Source of the DNA: Alphaproteobacteria bacterium
GTDB lineage: Bacteria; Pseudomonadota; Alphaproteobacteria; Rhodobacterales; Rhodobacteraceae
Length of the DNA: 5,472 bases
Assembly (NCBI GenBank): GCA_024279075.1
Contig: JAJRRX010000478.1
Location: 1 to 5,472 of the forward strand
Direction of reading: 5' to 3'
In this document: piece after piece, positions 5,330-5,472 of the stretch
How the letters are laid out: the number at the start of each line of letters is the position of its first letter
Numbering within the stretch: position 1 is the first letter of the stretch
Translations under genes and position numbers: made by a program
The notes under the pieces: model-generated
Seen by the model: only the letters and a program-made list of their open reading frames with translations
The model's database searches: none
Told to the model about the DNA's origin: nothing

Positions 5330-5472
5330 ATGGTTTTCAAGCGCCGCGATAAACTGCACTGGGTTGAGACCCTGCGCAGCTATATCCTGCCCCGCGCGGG
5401 GTGGTGGCGCACGCTTAAATACCTTGGCCATAGGCTTAGGCGCATTCCTGATAGCCCGACGCGAATTGCGCG
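5330..5472 (+). CDS. DUF2062 domain protein, N-terminal part (cut by window edge)
   Basis: Forty-seven codons are visible before the sequence ends, starting MVFKRRDKLHWVETLRSYIL. The stretch PRAGWWRTLKYLGHRLRRIPDSPTRIAR (residues 21-48, last codon incomplete) matches the start of DUF2062 proteins, where a basic, Trp-rich segment precedes membrane helices that would lie beyond base 5472. These are small inner-membrane proteins of unknown biochemical role. The ATG is preceded by AAGGGG (5317-5322) with a 7-base gap; this site overlaps the rsh stop codon, which supports co-translation with rsh. No stop codon is seen within the visible part. The family call rests on the short N-terminus and on the position after rsh, so it is likely but not certain. 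Confidence 0.75.
   Translation, partial: MVFKRRDKLHWVETLRSYILPRAGWWRTLKYLGHRLRRIPDSPTRIA

Noticed and set aside
1..5472. Search by eye for mobile elements, CRISPR, tRNA/rRNA, riboswitches, phage or toxin-antitoxin genes
   Set aside because: Nothing was found; nearly every base belongs to a recognisable housekeeping gene, and the two larger gaps (98 and 79 bases) are explained as control regions.

Overview
The window looks like ordinary chromosomal housekeeping DNA from an alphaproteobacterium, most likely of the Rhodobacterales / roseobacter type. This rests on three things: the protein sequences, the single long Rsh-type (p)ppGpp enzyme encoded directly behind rpoZ, and the gene orders folK-rpoZ-rsh-DUF2062 and NYN-ispH-DUF3429-rnhA, which I associate with that group. 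The lineage call is inferred from recognising the families; no search was run. Coding density is very high and base composition is moderately GC-rich. I see no mobile elements, CRISPR arrays, tRNA or rRNA genes.

Left half, minus strand (read from 2017 down to 1): a tightly packed transcription unit of four genes. In order they are a NYN/LabA-like PIN-fold protein, ispH (last step of the MEP isoprenoid pathway), a small DUF3429 membrane protein, and the first 29 codons of rnhA (ribonuclease HI), which runs off the left edge. Each junction overlaps: 4 bases (ATGA), 4 bases (ATGA) and 8 bases. This suggests one mRNA and translational coupling.

Middle (2018-2115): a 98-base AT-rich intergenic region between two divergent operons. 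It holds a good candidate sigma-70-type promoter for the minus-strand unit. It also holds a perfect 7-bp inverted repeat (TTGTGCG / CGCACAA), whose right arm overlaps the -35 of that promoter.

Right half, plus strand: folK (HPPK, folate synthesis), then rpoZ (RNA polymerase omega), a bifunctional rsh (relA/spoT) gene, and the first 47 codons of a DUF2062 membrane protein that runs off the right edge. A 79-base gap separates folK from rpoZ and carries a weak candidate promoter and a small UUCG-loop hairpin. Gaps after rpoZ are short (19 and 11 bases), so rpoZ-rsh-DUF2062 is probably one operon. The Rsh protein keeps all the visible hydrolase and synthetase residues, the TGS domain, the CC/H/C zinc-finger residues and the ACT domain. 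Its product, (p)ppGpp, acts in many proteobacteria at an RNA polymerase site that includes the N-terminus of omega, so this pairing makes functional sense.

I found no convincing undescribed system. The most worthwhile leads are small: the symmetrical divergent control region, the GTG start of rsh sharing its ribosome-binding site with a five-codon overlapping reading frame, and the conserved-looking linkage of an uncharacterised NYN putative RNase to ispH.
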